DNA from: Phreatobacter sp.
Lineage (GTDB): Bacteria; Pseudomonadota; Alphaproteobacteria; Rhizobiales; Phreatobacteraceae
Direction of reading: 5' to 3'
Length of the DNA stretch: 64,000 nt
NCBI RefSeq assembly: GCF_016793595.1
Contig: NZ_JAEULY010000027.1
Location: 29,100-93,099, forward strand
Positions 50,949-59,295 of the stretch are shown in pieces. The notes beneath the pieces are model-generated. The model searched no databases and was not told where the DNA came from. It saw only the letters and a list, made by a program, of their open reading frames with translations. A program made the translations under genes and the position numbers. Each line of letters starts with the position of its first letter. Positions within the stretch are counted from its first letter, which is position 1.

Positions 50949-51391
50949 ATTCCTCACTGTTATATTTTGACATATTTCGTAATACACGCAATGCGTGTTT
51001 TTGAACGCATGCGCAATAACACACGTCAGCTAATTTGATCGAAAGAAGCGCTTCGTCGGAGTCCCGCGCGTTGGCGAGAACGCAACATCCCGACGCTCTC
51101 ACCACAATTGCCCGAGAAGCACATTCCCCCCGGTACCCGCGACCCTCAAAATCCGCCCTTGTTCCTACGATAGGCCTTTATGCTTATGCTGTGTTGCTGG
51201 CCGGCAATAATTCGACTTACCTTTCAACTCGCCGTTTGTTGAGGCGCGACACCGGCCTTTCTACCGTTTCCCAGTCAATCAGACGGCCCTGACGGCCATC
51301 GTCTCATTGCCAGCCTTCGGCCAGGTAACGATCGCGTCAGTGTGATTGGCCAAGCCGGCGGTCCTTTGTTTGTTGCGTTGCGAGGTTCAAG

Positions 51392-52687
51392 GTGTTGCTG
51401 CAGTCCAGCATGGCCCTTCCCGAGATCACCATTGCCTCAGACGGCGGCTATCATTTCAGCCTGCCGCTGACTGAAGCACGGCTCACCCGATATCAGGGAG
51501 CTACCATCTGCGTGCGCGTCGATGGAGTAGCTTTTCCGGTGACCATCAATCGCTCGATCCCGCTCCCGTTGCCTTGCCAATCCCTGCAGGAAGCCAAGTA
51601 TTTTGCTGCGGCCATCTCTCTTCAGGTCGTAAGCGCAACTGCAGAGGAATCATCGTTAGTCGAAAGCGCTGCAGCGTCCCTGCCCGATTCTGAACCCCGT
51701 TTTACAGCGTCCAGTAACGCTTCCGGCCCACGCATTCTCGACACATTCGAACTTTGGCGCGCTCACCATCTTGCGCTCGACGGTGCCCCCACGACGCCGC
51801 CCTATTGGCATCTGTTGATCAGCCGGTTCGTCGACCATCTCGGCCATGACGAGCTAGCAACCGTCTCTGCGCAAGATGTCCGGGACTATCGAGACCACCT
51901 GATCCGGTCAGGGCGCAACATCCGAACGGCACGTCATGCGGACTTTGCCGCGATACGCGCACTGTTCCATTTCGCCGTGGAGCAGCAAATTCTTGCGTCA
52001 GATCCAACCCAGGGAATCCGCTTCAAGCTGGCGCGGCTCGCGACGCAGAGCAGGATGCTTGCGTTCAGCGATGACCAGGCCCGCACCATCCTTCAGGCGG
52101 CCGATCGGCAGTCCATAGCCTCGCGGCGGTGGATTCCCTGGCTTACCGCCTTTACCGGTAGTCGTGTGGCGACAATCGCCAACCTGCGCACTTCCGATGT
52201 CGTCGAGATCGAGGGTTGCTGGGCGCTTCGGATTTCCAGGCAGGCCGGGCCGATCAAGACTGCGGCGTCCGAGCGGCTGGTACCGATCCACCCGGCCATT
52301 CTTTCCCGCGGTTTCATCGATTTCGTCGAGCGCCTGGAGCGCGACCGGCTTTTCTTCGCGCCCGCCCCTATGGATGCATTCAAGCCATCGCTGAGCAATC
52401 CGCTCGATCCCGGCTCGCTGGCACGCTACAATCCCGCCCGTTCCACCATCCGCCGGGTTACCGAGTGGTTACATACGCTTGGGCTGGAAATCGGCAGGGA
52501 GCATAAGCGCGATCCCAATCACGCTTGGCGCCACTGGTTCAAGGAAAAGGCCTTTGCCGCGGGGGTGCCGGAAAAGATCGCCGACGCCATCGTTGGACAT
52601 GCGCAAGCGACGACGGCCAGGCGGTATGGCAGCGTGGCCCTGAAGGTCATGGCGGTTGAAATGCAGAAGATCCAGAGTCCGGCTTGA
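51392..52687 (+). CDS. Tyrosine recombinase/integrase 3
   Basis: 431 residues. An N-terminal ~110-residue region (ITIASDGGYHFSLPLTEARL) is followed by a core-binding domain (DTFELWRAHHLALDG) and a catalytic domain with Arg in TGSRVATIANLRTSD, HAWRHWF, AIVGHAQATTARRY; all catalytic positions are filled. I chose the GTG at 51392 because GAGG lies six bases upstream; the ATG at 51410 is the alternative. No att repeat of the 17-bp type is near. It may mark the right border of the metal-resistance segment or be a separate insertion. Confidence 0.88.
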   Translation: MLLQSSMALPEITIASDGGYHFSLPLTEARLTRYQGATICVRVDGVAFPVTINRSIPLPLPCQSLQEAKYFAAAISLQVVSATAEESSLVESAAASLPDSEPRFTASSNASGPRILDTFELWRAHHLALDGAPTTPPYWHLLISRFVDHLGHDELATVSAQDVRDYRDHLIRSGRNIRTARHADFAAIRALFHFAVEQQILASDPTQGIRFKLARLATQSRMLAFSDDQARTILQAADRQSIASRRWIPWLTAFTGSRVATIANLRTSDVVEIEGCWALRISRQAGPIKTAASERLVPIHPAILSRGFIDFVERLERDRLFFAPAPMDAFKPSLSNPLDPGSLARYNPARSTIRRVTEWLHTLGLEIGREHKRDPNHAWRHWFKEKAFAAGVPEKIADAIVGHAQATTARRYGSVALKVMAVEMQKIQSPA

Positions 52688-52729
52688 GGCCGGCGAGCAC
52701 CTCAAAAACCTGACGGTTTACAACGAAAA

Positions 52730-52754
52730 TGGCCCCCGGCAGTGCCGGGGGCCA
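52730..52754 (-). terminator. Terminator of the porin gene
   Basis: TGGCCCCCGGCA and TGCCGGGGGCCA flank a single base (12-bp inverted repeat), followed on the minus strand by TTTT. It is 27 bases past the porin stop. Confidence 0.8.
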
Positions 52755-52781
52755 TCCTTATTGCAGAGCGATTTGGCGCTA

Positions 52782-54293
52782 TCAGAAGTTACGCTGCGCG
52801 CGAACCGTGCCGGTCCAGACGCCTTCCGTGGTGCGGCCGGGCGTCGTGTTGACGCCGTAGGTCGAAGCACCGAAGGGCAGCGGCGCGCCGGCCTGGGTGC
52901 GCGAGTTGATGTTGTGGTAGACGAGCTCGATACCGAGGTCGAGGTTACGAACCGGCGACCAGATCGTATTCACGCCGACCTGCCAGTACTTGACGTCCGG
53001 CAGCAGCGAGAGGCCGGGCTGGTCGATGTTGGAGTAGCCGCCGAAGATCGCCGAGCGCAGGGCCGGTGTCCAGAAGTGGCGGAAGCCTGCCGTGATCGAC
53101 CAGGCCTTCGTCGTCTGGATCGAGGTCGCGCCGCCCGCGGTGATGACCGCGGCATCGCGAAGCTGGCTCATCAGGCTGTTCGGCGAGGCACGATTGCCGG
53201 CGCCGAAGATGCCCTGGCGGTCGCCGCCCTGGTTCGCCGTCGAGAAAGCGTAATCCAGCGCGCCGTCCGAGTAGACAGCCTGCAGCCACAGCACGTCGCC
53301 GCGGGCGAGCATGTCGAGATTCAGGCGGACGCCTGCGCCGATCGCCCAGCCCCACTTGTCGCCCGCGCGAATGGCCGGAGCGCCGTAATTGGCGGTGCCG
53401 ACCGTCGTGCCCGTGCCGCCGACGAGGTTGCTGCCATAGCCGTAGTCACGCAGCTGATGCAGCGCGCCCATGAGCTGAGCCGAGCCCCAGCCCTGATCGA
53501 CGCGCAGGTTTGCGACGATGTCCGGGATCTGGTTTGCACCGTAGGTCAGGCCGTAGGCGCCCGACAGCGGACGCTGAACGGTCGACGAGGCCGGTACCGC
53601 AGCGGCGGTCACGACATAAGCGTCCTGATTGCCGACACGGCGATAGACGCCGTCTTCCAGCGACACGGTGGCCGAGAAGCCCGAACCAAACGTGGCGGTG
53701 TAGGCGAGAACCGTCGTCGAGACGGCCGTCGCGCCGAACGGACGGGCAAACGAAACGTCACCCTGGTAGAAGTTGAAGAACGACGCCGAGAAGCCGAACG
53801 TGAACCCGGCGAACTGGATGAAGGCGCGTTCAACGCTGATGTTCGACTGACGCTGCGACTGACCGACGCCGGAGTTGATCTGGGTATCCGAGGTCGGACC
53901 GGAGGCTGCCAGCGCGGCCCGGTAAGCCGAGAACTGGCCGAAGGCACGGAGCAGGCCGTACTCGGTGTTCGAGCGGGCATCCGTGAACAGCGTCAGGCGG
54001 ATGCTGGTCGAGTAGTTCGCGTCGTAGCCGCTGGTCGCGAGACGCGGATCGAGCGCTGTCCCCTGCACGCCCCCATTCGGGTTGCTGAGGAAATTGTAGT
54101 CCGCACGGACGAAGCCGCCGATGCGAAGGCAGGTGTCGGTGCCCGGGATGAAGAAGAAGCCCGCGCCATACGTATCGCAGATGCGAACATATTCCGCAGG
54201 GGCCGCCTTGCCCGGGAGATCAGCCGCCTGAGCGCCCGTCAGGCTGATAAAGCCTGTGGCAGCGCCGAGAAGAAGGCTCTTAACCGTCTTCAT
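52782..54293 (-). CDS. Rhizobiales-type outer-membrane porin
   Basis: 503 residues. Sec signal MKTVKSLLLGAATGFISLTG ending QAADLP, then AAPAEYVRICDTYGAGFFFI with paired cysteines (RICDTYG; TDTCLRIGG), the mature-end signature of the porin_2/Omp2b family. Alternating beta segments continue to a terminal aromatic RNF, the assembly signal. It should form a trimeric 16-strand general porin in the outer membrane. Strongly GC-optimised codons and a strong terminator fit a highly expressed gene with its own promoter. Confidence 0.93.
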   Translation of the reverse strand: MKTVKSLLLGAATGFISLTGAQAADLPGKAAPAEYVRICDTYGAGFFFIPGTDTCLRIGGFVRADYNFLSNPNGGVQGTALDPRLATSGYDANYSTSIRLTLFTDARSNTEYGLLRAFGQFSAYRAALAASGPTSDTQINSGVGQSQRQSNISVERAFIQFAGFTFGFSASFFNFYQGDVSFARPFGATAVSTTVLAYTATFGSGFSATVSLEDGVYRRVGNQDAYVVTAAAVPASSTVQRPLSGAYGLTYGANQIPDIVANLRVDQGWGSAQLMGALHQLRDYGYGSNLVGGTGTTVGTANYGAPAIRAGDKWGWAIGAGVRLNLDMLARGDVLWLQAVYSDGALDYAFSTANQGGDRQGIFGAGNRASPNSLMSQLRDAAVITAGGATSIQTTKAWSITAGFRHFWTPALRSAIFGGYSNIDQPGLSLLPDVKYWQVGVNTIWSPVRNLDLGIELVYHNINSRTQAGAPLPFGASTYGVNTTPGRTTEGVWTGTVRAQRNF

Positions 54294-54838
54294 TGTTTAG
54301 ACCTCCAAAGTTTCTCCTGAGGGAGCATGGGGTTCCGTCTGACTGCCGGTTTCCCGGAAGGCTTCTGGCCCGTTATTCCCCGATGGCCGCCTGTTTGCTG
54401 TCGTGGCATTTGCCGTTCGACCCCAAAAGGGCGGTGCGACCGGGGTGCCCCCCTTCGTCGCAGGGTCACCATTACCGATGGTTCCGCGCCGATCAATCGA
54501 AACAACCGCCTTCCACCGCCCCCGACGAGCCTTTGGTGGGGAGTGTTGCAGGAAGGCCACGGCCCCCTTAACCACGGCGAGCCGCCCGATCCAACTCACA
54601 AGAGCCTGATCTGTTTTAGGAAAATCGAACATTCACCGTTCCGTGAATGTTAACACCGGAGCGGGGCGCTCACCGGGGGGCGCCGCGCCGCCTCCCCGCC
54701 AGGCGATGCCGTTTCGCCATCCGGATACCGGCGCAGGGCGCATGACCGACCATGGATTCGCGGTATCGGGGTCTATTCGGAGACCCGGCGAATATCGGCC
54801 GCCGAATCCCGCGACATGCCCCCTCGCGCAACAGGCCC
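54294..54838. other. Porin upstream region with inverted repeat
   Basis: 545 bases without a supportable gene. It must hold the porin promoter and leader. A perfect 9-bp inverted repeat, AACATTCAC/GTGAATGTT with a 6-base spacer, lies at 54628-54651, about 335 bases upstream of the porin start. It could be a regulator site or an RNA hairpin. Several short ORFs here are out-of-frame GC artefacts. Confidence 0.5.
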
Positions 54839-55306
54839 TCAGGGCTTCGGCAAGGCCGGCACCGCATAGGCCGTGGTCGACTTGATCCGCTCCATGGCGA
54901 AGCGCGACGTGACATTCTTCAGCGGGATCGTCTCGATCAGCCGCTTATAGAAGGCGTCATAGGCAGCCATGTCGGTAACCACCACGCGGAGCATGTAGTC
55001 GACATCGCCGGCCATCCGGTAGAATTCCATCACCTCCGGCAGCGCCGCGACGGTTTCGGCGAAACGGCCGAGCCACTCGCGCGAATGGTCCGATGTCTCG
55101 ATCGAGACGAAGACGGTGAGGCCGAGACCCAGCTTCTCCGGCGAAACCAGCGCCACGCGCTTCAGGATATAGCCATTGGCCTCGAGCTTCTGGATGCGCT
55201 TCCAGCACGGCGTCTGGGACAGATGCACCCGCTCGGCGAGTTCGGCGATTGATATGGTCGAATCGTCCTGAAGAATCGTCAGGATCTTGCGGTCAATGGC
55301 GTCCAT
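54839..55306 (-). CDS. Lrp/AsnC-family transcriptional regulator
   Basis: 155 residues. N-terminal helix-turn-helix (MDAIDRKILTILQDDSTISI, then LAERVHLSQTPCWKRIQKLE) and a C-terminal RAM ligand domain (FYRMAGDVDYMLRVVVTDMA). Feast/famine regulators bind amino acids and form octamers around DNA. It stands alone between the porin and OMP genes. Its targets are unknown. Confidence 0.93.
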   Translation of the reverse strand: MDAIDRKILTILQDDSTISIAELAERVHLSQTPCWKRIQKLEANGYILKRVALVSPEKLGLGLTVFVSIETSDHSREWLGRFAETVAALPEVMEFYRMAGDVDYMLRVVVTDMAAYDAFYKRLIETIPLKNVTSRFAMERIKSTTAYAVPALPKP

Positions 55307-55518
55307 TTTGTCTCGGTCCGGCCTGGAAGCAGAAAATTGCGATCCGCATCGCCGTGCGAGATAATTATTCTACGTCGCCGACATATGCTGCCGATAGAGA
55401 GATTATTTATTCTGTCTTGGCAAGTCCCCACCCGCATCACGGCGAATGAGGCACCGCGCTGTCGGCGCGCATGCCGCCTCCCGGCGGTCACGCGGCGACC
55501 GGCATGCGCCAACAGAAA

Positions 55519-55538
55519 AGGCCGCCCGCAGGCGGCCT
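55519..55538 (-). terminator. Terminator of the two-barrel OMP gene
   Basis: AGGCCGCC/GGCGGCCT stem with a 4-base loop, followed on the minus strand by TTTTCTG, 30 bases after the stop. Confidence 0.8.
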
Positions 55539-55567
55539 CTCCGTTCGGTGGATGGCGCGGTATCGGC

Positions 55568-56860
55568 TCAGTAGCGAGCCACGACCGCGGCATCCTCCCC
55601 TCCGAACTTGTAGGTGATGCCGACGCGGGCGCGACCGTTGTCGGTGCGGGTCCGCAGAATGCCCGGTACGAGGTCGCGCGAACTGTTGAACTGATGGATG
55701 TACTCGGCGCGCAGCGCGACATTGGCGGTGAGCATGGTCTCGACGCCGGCTCCGAGCTGGAAGCCCGAAAGCGACTGGGTGAAGCCGCCGCCGAGGCCCG
55801 AGGTCTTCACGTGGGTCCAGCCATAGCCTGCCGAGACATAGGGCATGATCGAGCCGCCCATGACGTAGCCGAGACGGGCGCGCAGCCCGATATTCCAGTC
55901 CGATCCGATCGAGGCCGAGGCGCCCACGCCGCTGATCGTCGTCTTGATGTCGGACAGGCTGGCATCGCCCTCGAGACCGGCCACGATGTTCATGCCCGCG
56001 AACTGATGATCATAGCCCGCCAGCACGCCGCCGGTGACGCCCTGCGAGCCGATACCACGGAAGCTGAAGGCCGGCGGCGCGGAGATCGTCGTATTGCCGA
56101 AGCCGTAGCCCGCCTGGACGCCCGCGAAGAAGCCGCTCCAGTTGCGGCGCGTGGGCGCCGCGAAGGTCGGATAGAGGCTGCCGCCGCCGAAGCGGTAGTT
56201 GATGCCGATCCGCGCCGTGCCGGAGGTCGGCTTCACCGAGAGCGGCGCGAACTGGCCGAAGCTGTTCGAGAAGGTATGGATATACTCGGCATACATGAAC
56301 CAGTTGCCGGACAGCCGCGTCTCGACACCGCCGCCGATCTGCCAGCCGTTGGCCGAGAAGCTGACGCTGCCGAGGCCGCCGGGCGCCGAGAAGGTCGTGC
56401 GGCCCTGCGTGAAGCCGCCGGTCACATAGAGCATGGTCTCGGGCGTCAGCAGGTAGCCGAGCCGGCCGCGGATCGCCCAGCGGCGATCACCGGAGAACTT
56501 GACGTTGCCGACACCGCCGATGCCGATCACGGTGTCGATGCCTTGCAGGTTGCCCTCGGCCAGGACGCCGGCCACCCAGCGCTGGGCGAACTGATAGTCC
56601 GCGCCGATCTTGCCGCCGACCAGCCAGCCGTTGGAGCCGATTCCCGAGAACCCGAAGGCACCGGGAACCGAGATCGCCGTGTTGGCAAAGCCGTAGCCGG
56701 CATGAAGGCCGCCATAGACGGCCGTCCAGGTGAAGCCGCTCGCCATCACCTCGGCGGCCACCGGTGCGCGCGGAACCCCGAGATCGGCCGACTGCGCCGC
56801 CGGTGCGGCCATGCAGATGGCCAGAATGGATGCAGCATACGCGAGACCAGTTCGCATCAT
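55568..56860 (-). CDS. Tandem double Omp31-like outer-membrane beta-barrel protein
   Basis: 430 residues. Sec signal MMRTGLAYAASILAICMAAP ending AQSADLG. Two homologous ~200-residue halves follow. The first contains WTAVYGGLHAGYGFANTAIS and ends TARIGINYRFGGG; the second contains WSGFFAGVQAGYGFGNTTIS and ends ARVGITYKFGGE. Each half alone matches the 8-strand Omp31/OMP_b-brl family of rhizobia and Brucella, so this is an internal duplication. It lacks a terminal Phe; the end is AAVVARY. It may be two linked barrels or one larger pore. Confidence 0.88.
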   Translation of the reverse strand: MMRTGLAYAASILAICMAAPAAQSADLGVPRAPVAAEVMASGFTWTAVYGGLHAGYGFANTAISVPGAFGFSGIGSNGWLVGGKIGADYQFAQRWVAGVLAEGNLQGIDTVIGIGGVGNVKFSGDRRWAIRGRLGYLLTPETMLYVTGGFTQGRTTFSAPGGLGSVSFSANGWQIGGGVETRLSGNWFMYAEYIHTFSNSFGQFAPLSVKPTSGTARIGINYRFGGGSLYPTFAAPTRRNWSGFFAGVQAGYGFGNTTISAPPAFSFRGIGSQGVTGGVLAGYDHQFAGMNIVAGLEGDASLSDIKTTISGVGASASIGSDWNIGLRARLGYVMGGSIMPYVSAGYGWTHVKTSGLGGGFTQSLSGFQLGAGVETMLTANVALRAEYIHQFNSSRDLVPGILRTRTDNGRARVGITYKFGGEDAAVVARY

Positions 56861-57480
56861 TCGTCGTCCCCCAAGCGTGCGCGCTTTTCGCCCGTGCCGG
56901 GCCCCGGATTACCAAGCGCCTGTGTTTTCCGCGCGAGTTGTGACGGAGAATGTAACCAAGCGTCAATGATGCCCGCGAGGATTCGAGATTAACATTAATG
57001 CGCCACCGCTCGTATTTTCTTCTATCAATTACTTTATGCCATCAACGATCATTATCGATCTTATTCACTTTTTGCCTTTCGTACCTATGAACGAATCACA
57101 TTCGTGTGATTTTTATGTTCTTTAATAAAACATTATCGGAATACAATTTGCTATTACTCAAGGTCGCGCCAATGTCTCAAAACCTGTCTGGCCAAGAGAT
57201 TGGTGGCGTGCGCGGAGTGAGAGCCAACTACTGTATATTGCTACCGTCCTCGGGCGCGGCGATGCCGGTCGATCGCACGGCGCGAGAGGCCCTTCCCCGG
57301 ACATCTGTCTCATTCATGCAACAGCAGAACGCGCCTTCGTCCTTCATTCGAGGGCCGCCGCGGCCATCGGCCGCGCAGCTTTTCTTGCGCGGCGGACCAC
57401 CGGCTCCCCATAATAATGGTCGCATCGGCCGCACGGACCGATCCTCCCCCCACCCATGACGCGAGGCCCCGGACCGTACG
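56861..57480. other. AT-rich intergenic region with an orphan terminator-like hairpin
   Basis: 620 bases, unusually AT-rich between 56990 and 57170. AATCACA-TTCG-TGTGATT (57094-57111) forms a 7-bp stem with a TTCG tetraloop, followed by TTTT (T-run about 57110-57114), a textbook terminator shape on the plus strand with no plus-strand gene upstream. A GCGGCC/GGCCGC hairpin (57360-57374) followed by CTTTTCTT lies before the antiporter gene. The OMP promoter must also be here. Confidence 0.5.
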
Positions 57481-59274
57481 ATGCCGCATGACACGCCCCT
57501 GATCGCCACTATCGTCGCGGGCCTCGGGCTGGCATTCGTCTTCGGCGCCATCGCCAACCGGCTGAGACTGCCGACGCTGGTCGGCTACCTGTTCGCCGGC
57601 ATCCTTGTCGGGCCGTACACGCCCGGTTTCGTCGCGGATCAGAAGCTTGGTACCGAACTCGCCGAGATGGGCGTGATCCTGCTGATGTTCGGCGTCGGCC
57701 TGCACTTCTCGCTGAAGGACCTGATGTCGGTGCGGGCGATCGCCATTCCCGGAGCGGTGGTGCAGATCGCCGTCGCCACCGTCATGGGCTGGACGCTGGC
57801 GATGGCGCTCGGCTGGAGCCACGGCGCGGGTCTCGTCTTCGGCCTCGCCCTGTCGGTCGCCTCGACGGTCGTGCTGCTGCGGGCGCTGCAGGAACGTCGT
57901 CTCGTGGAGACAGAGCGCGGGCGCATCGCGGTCGGCTGGCTGATCGTCGAAGACATCGCCATGGTGCTGGCGCTGGTTCTGCTGCCGGCGCTATCGAGCT
58001 TGCTCGGCGGCCAGGCGCAGGCGACGGCCGCCTCCGACCCGATCGTGCAATGGCTCAATCTCGGCGTCGGCGGCATCCTTGCGCTGACCTTCATCAAGGT
58101 CGCGGGCTTCGTCGCGCTGATGCTGGTGGTCGGCCGGCAGGTCATCCCCTGGGTGCTGCACTACGTGGCCCATACCGGATCGCGCGAGCTGTTCCGTCTC
58201 GCTGTGCTGGCCATCGCGCTCGGCGTCGCCTTCGGCGCCGCCAAGCTGTTCGGCGTCTCCTTCGCGCTGGGCGCCTTTTTCGCCGGCATGATCATGAGCG
58301 AGTCGGAACTCAGCCACCGCGCGGCGGAGGAATCCCTGCCGCTGCGCGACGCCTTCTCGGTGCTGTTCTTCGTCTCGGTCGGCATGCTGTTCAACCCGAT
58401 GAGCCTTGTCACCGAGGCCTGGCCGATCCTCGCAACGCTGTTCATCATCGTGGTCGGCAAGTCGATCGCGGCCTTCCTGATCGTCGTGGCCTTCCGCTAT
58501 CCGGCCGCGACCGCGCTGACGATCTCGGCCTCGCTGGCGCAGATCGGCGAGTTCTCGTTCATCCTCGCCGAGCTCGGCGTTCACCTGAAGCTCCTGCCCG
58601 AGCGCGCGCGCGATCTGATCCTCGCGGGCGCACTCCTGTCGATCATGCTGAATCCGGCGGTCTTTGCCGGCGTCGATCGGCTGCGGCGCTTCCTCGACAC
58701 GCGCGCGCCCAGGCCGGAACCCGCGGCTCCCGTCCCTGTTCCGGCCGATGGCGCGCCGGAGCCCGCTCCACAGCCGCCAACCGGCCAGCCGACCAGCGAC
58801 GAGCCGCCGGCCGTCACGGCGCTGTCCGACCATACGATCCTCGTCGGCTTCGGCCGCGTCGGCAGCCTCGTCGGCGAGGCGCTGAAGGCCAGGGGCCTGC
58901 CCTTCCTCGTCGTCGAGGACGCCGACAGGCCGCAGGCGAGACTGCGCGGCGAGCGGATCGAGACGATCGCCGGCAATGCCGCCAATGCCGACATCCTCCG
59001 GTGCGCCAATGTGGCGGGCGCCCGGCGGCTGATCGTCGCCATTCCGAACGCCTTCGAGGCCGGGCACATCATCGAGATGGCGAAGACGGCCAAGCCCGAC
59101 CTGCCGATCATCGCCCGCGCCCATTCGGATGCCGAGGTCGATCACCTCACGGCGCTCGGCGCCGGCACGGTGATCATGGGCGAGCGCGAGATCGCGCGCG
59201 GCATCATCGACACGGTGGCAGCTGCCACCGCCCCACCCGCCACGAATCCCATCCAGAACGGCGCCGCGATCTGA
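57481..59274 (+). CDS. YbaL/Kef-type monovalent cation:proton antiporter with RCK domain
   Basis: 597 residues. About twelve membrane helices to ~415, with LIVEDIAMVLALVLLPAL (the DxxxxD-type Asp region of CPA2) and ASTVVLLRALQERRL. A Pro-rich linker (~415-450) leads to a TrkA-N/RCK nucleotide-binding domain (HTILVGFGRVGSLVGEALKA; AGNAANADILRCANV; ARAHSDAEVDHL). This is the Kef-family layout nearest E. coli YbaL. It exports K+ or Na+ in exchange for H+ under nucleotide control. Convergent with the downstream binding-protein gene, with only 21 bases between their stops. Confidence 0.92.
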   Translation: MPHDTPLIATIVAGLGLAFVFGAIANRLRLPTLVGYLFAGILVGPYTPGFVADQKLGTELAEMGVILLMFGVGLHFSLKDLMSVRAIAIPGAVVQIAVATVMGWTLAMALGWSHGAGLVFGLALSVASTVVLLRALQERRLVETERGRIAVGWLIVEDIAMVLALVLLPALSSLLGGQAQATAASDPIVQWLNLGVGGILALTFIKVAGFVALMLVVGRQVIPWVLHYVAHTGSRELFRLAVLAIALGVAFGAAKLFGVSFALGAFFAGMIMSESELSHRAAEESLPLRDAFSVLFFVSVGMLFNPMSLVTEAWPILATLFIIVVGKSIAAFLIVVAFRYPAATALTISASLAQIGEFSFILAELGVHLKLLPERARDLILAGALLSIMLNPAVFAGVDRLRRFLDTRAPRPEPAAPVPVPADGAPEPAPQPPTGQPTSDEPPAVTALSDHTILVGFGRVGSLVGEALKARGLPFLVVEDADRPQARLRGERIETIAGNAANADILRCANVAGARRLIVAIPNAFEAGHIIEMAKTAKPDLPIIARAHSDAEVDHLTALGAGTVIMGEREIARGIIDTVAAATAPPATNPIQNGAAI

Positions 59275-59295
59275 CGCGGCGCTCTGGCGACCGGT

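Noticed and set aside
52656..56992. Two plus-strand ORFs of about 550 residues opposite the porin and the OMP
   Set aside because: Antisense to genes with signal peptides and beta-barrel patterns; no independent support.
57106..57459. 117-residue plus-strand ORF before the antiporter gene
   Set aside because: No ribosome site, starts in AT-rich DNA and ends in a Pro/Arg-rich GC stretch with hairpins; no recognisable motif.
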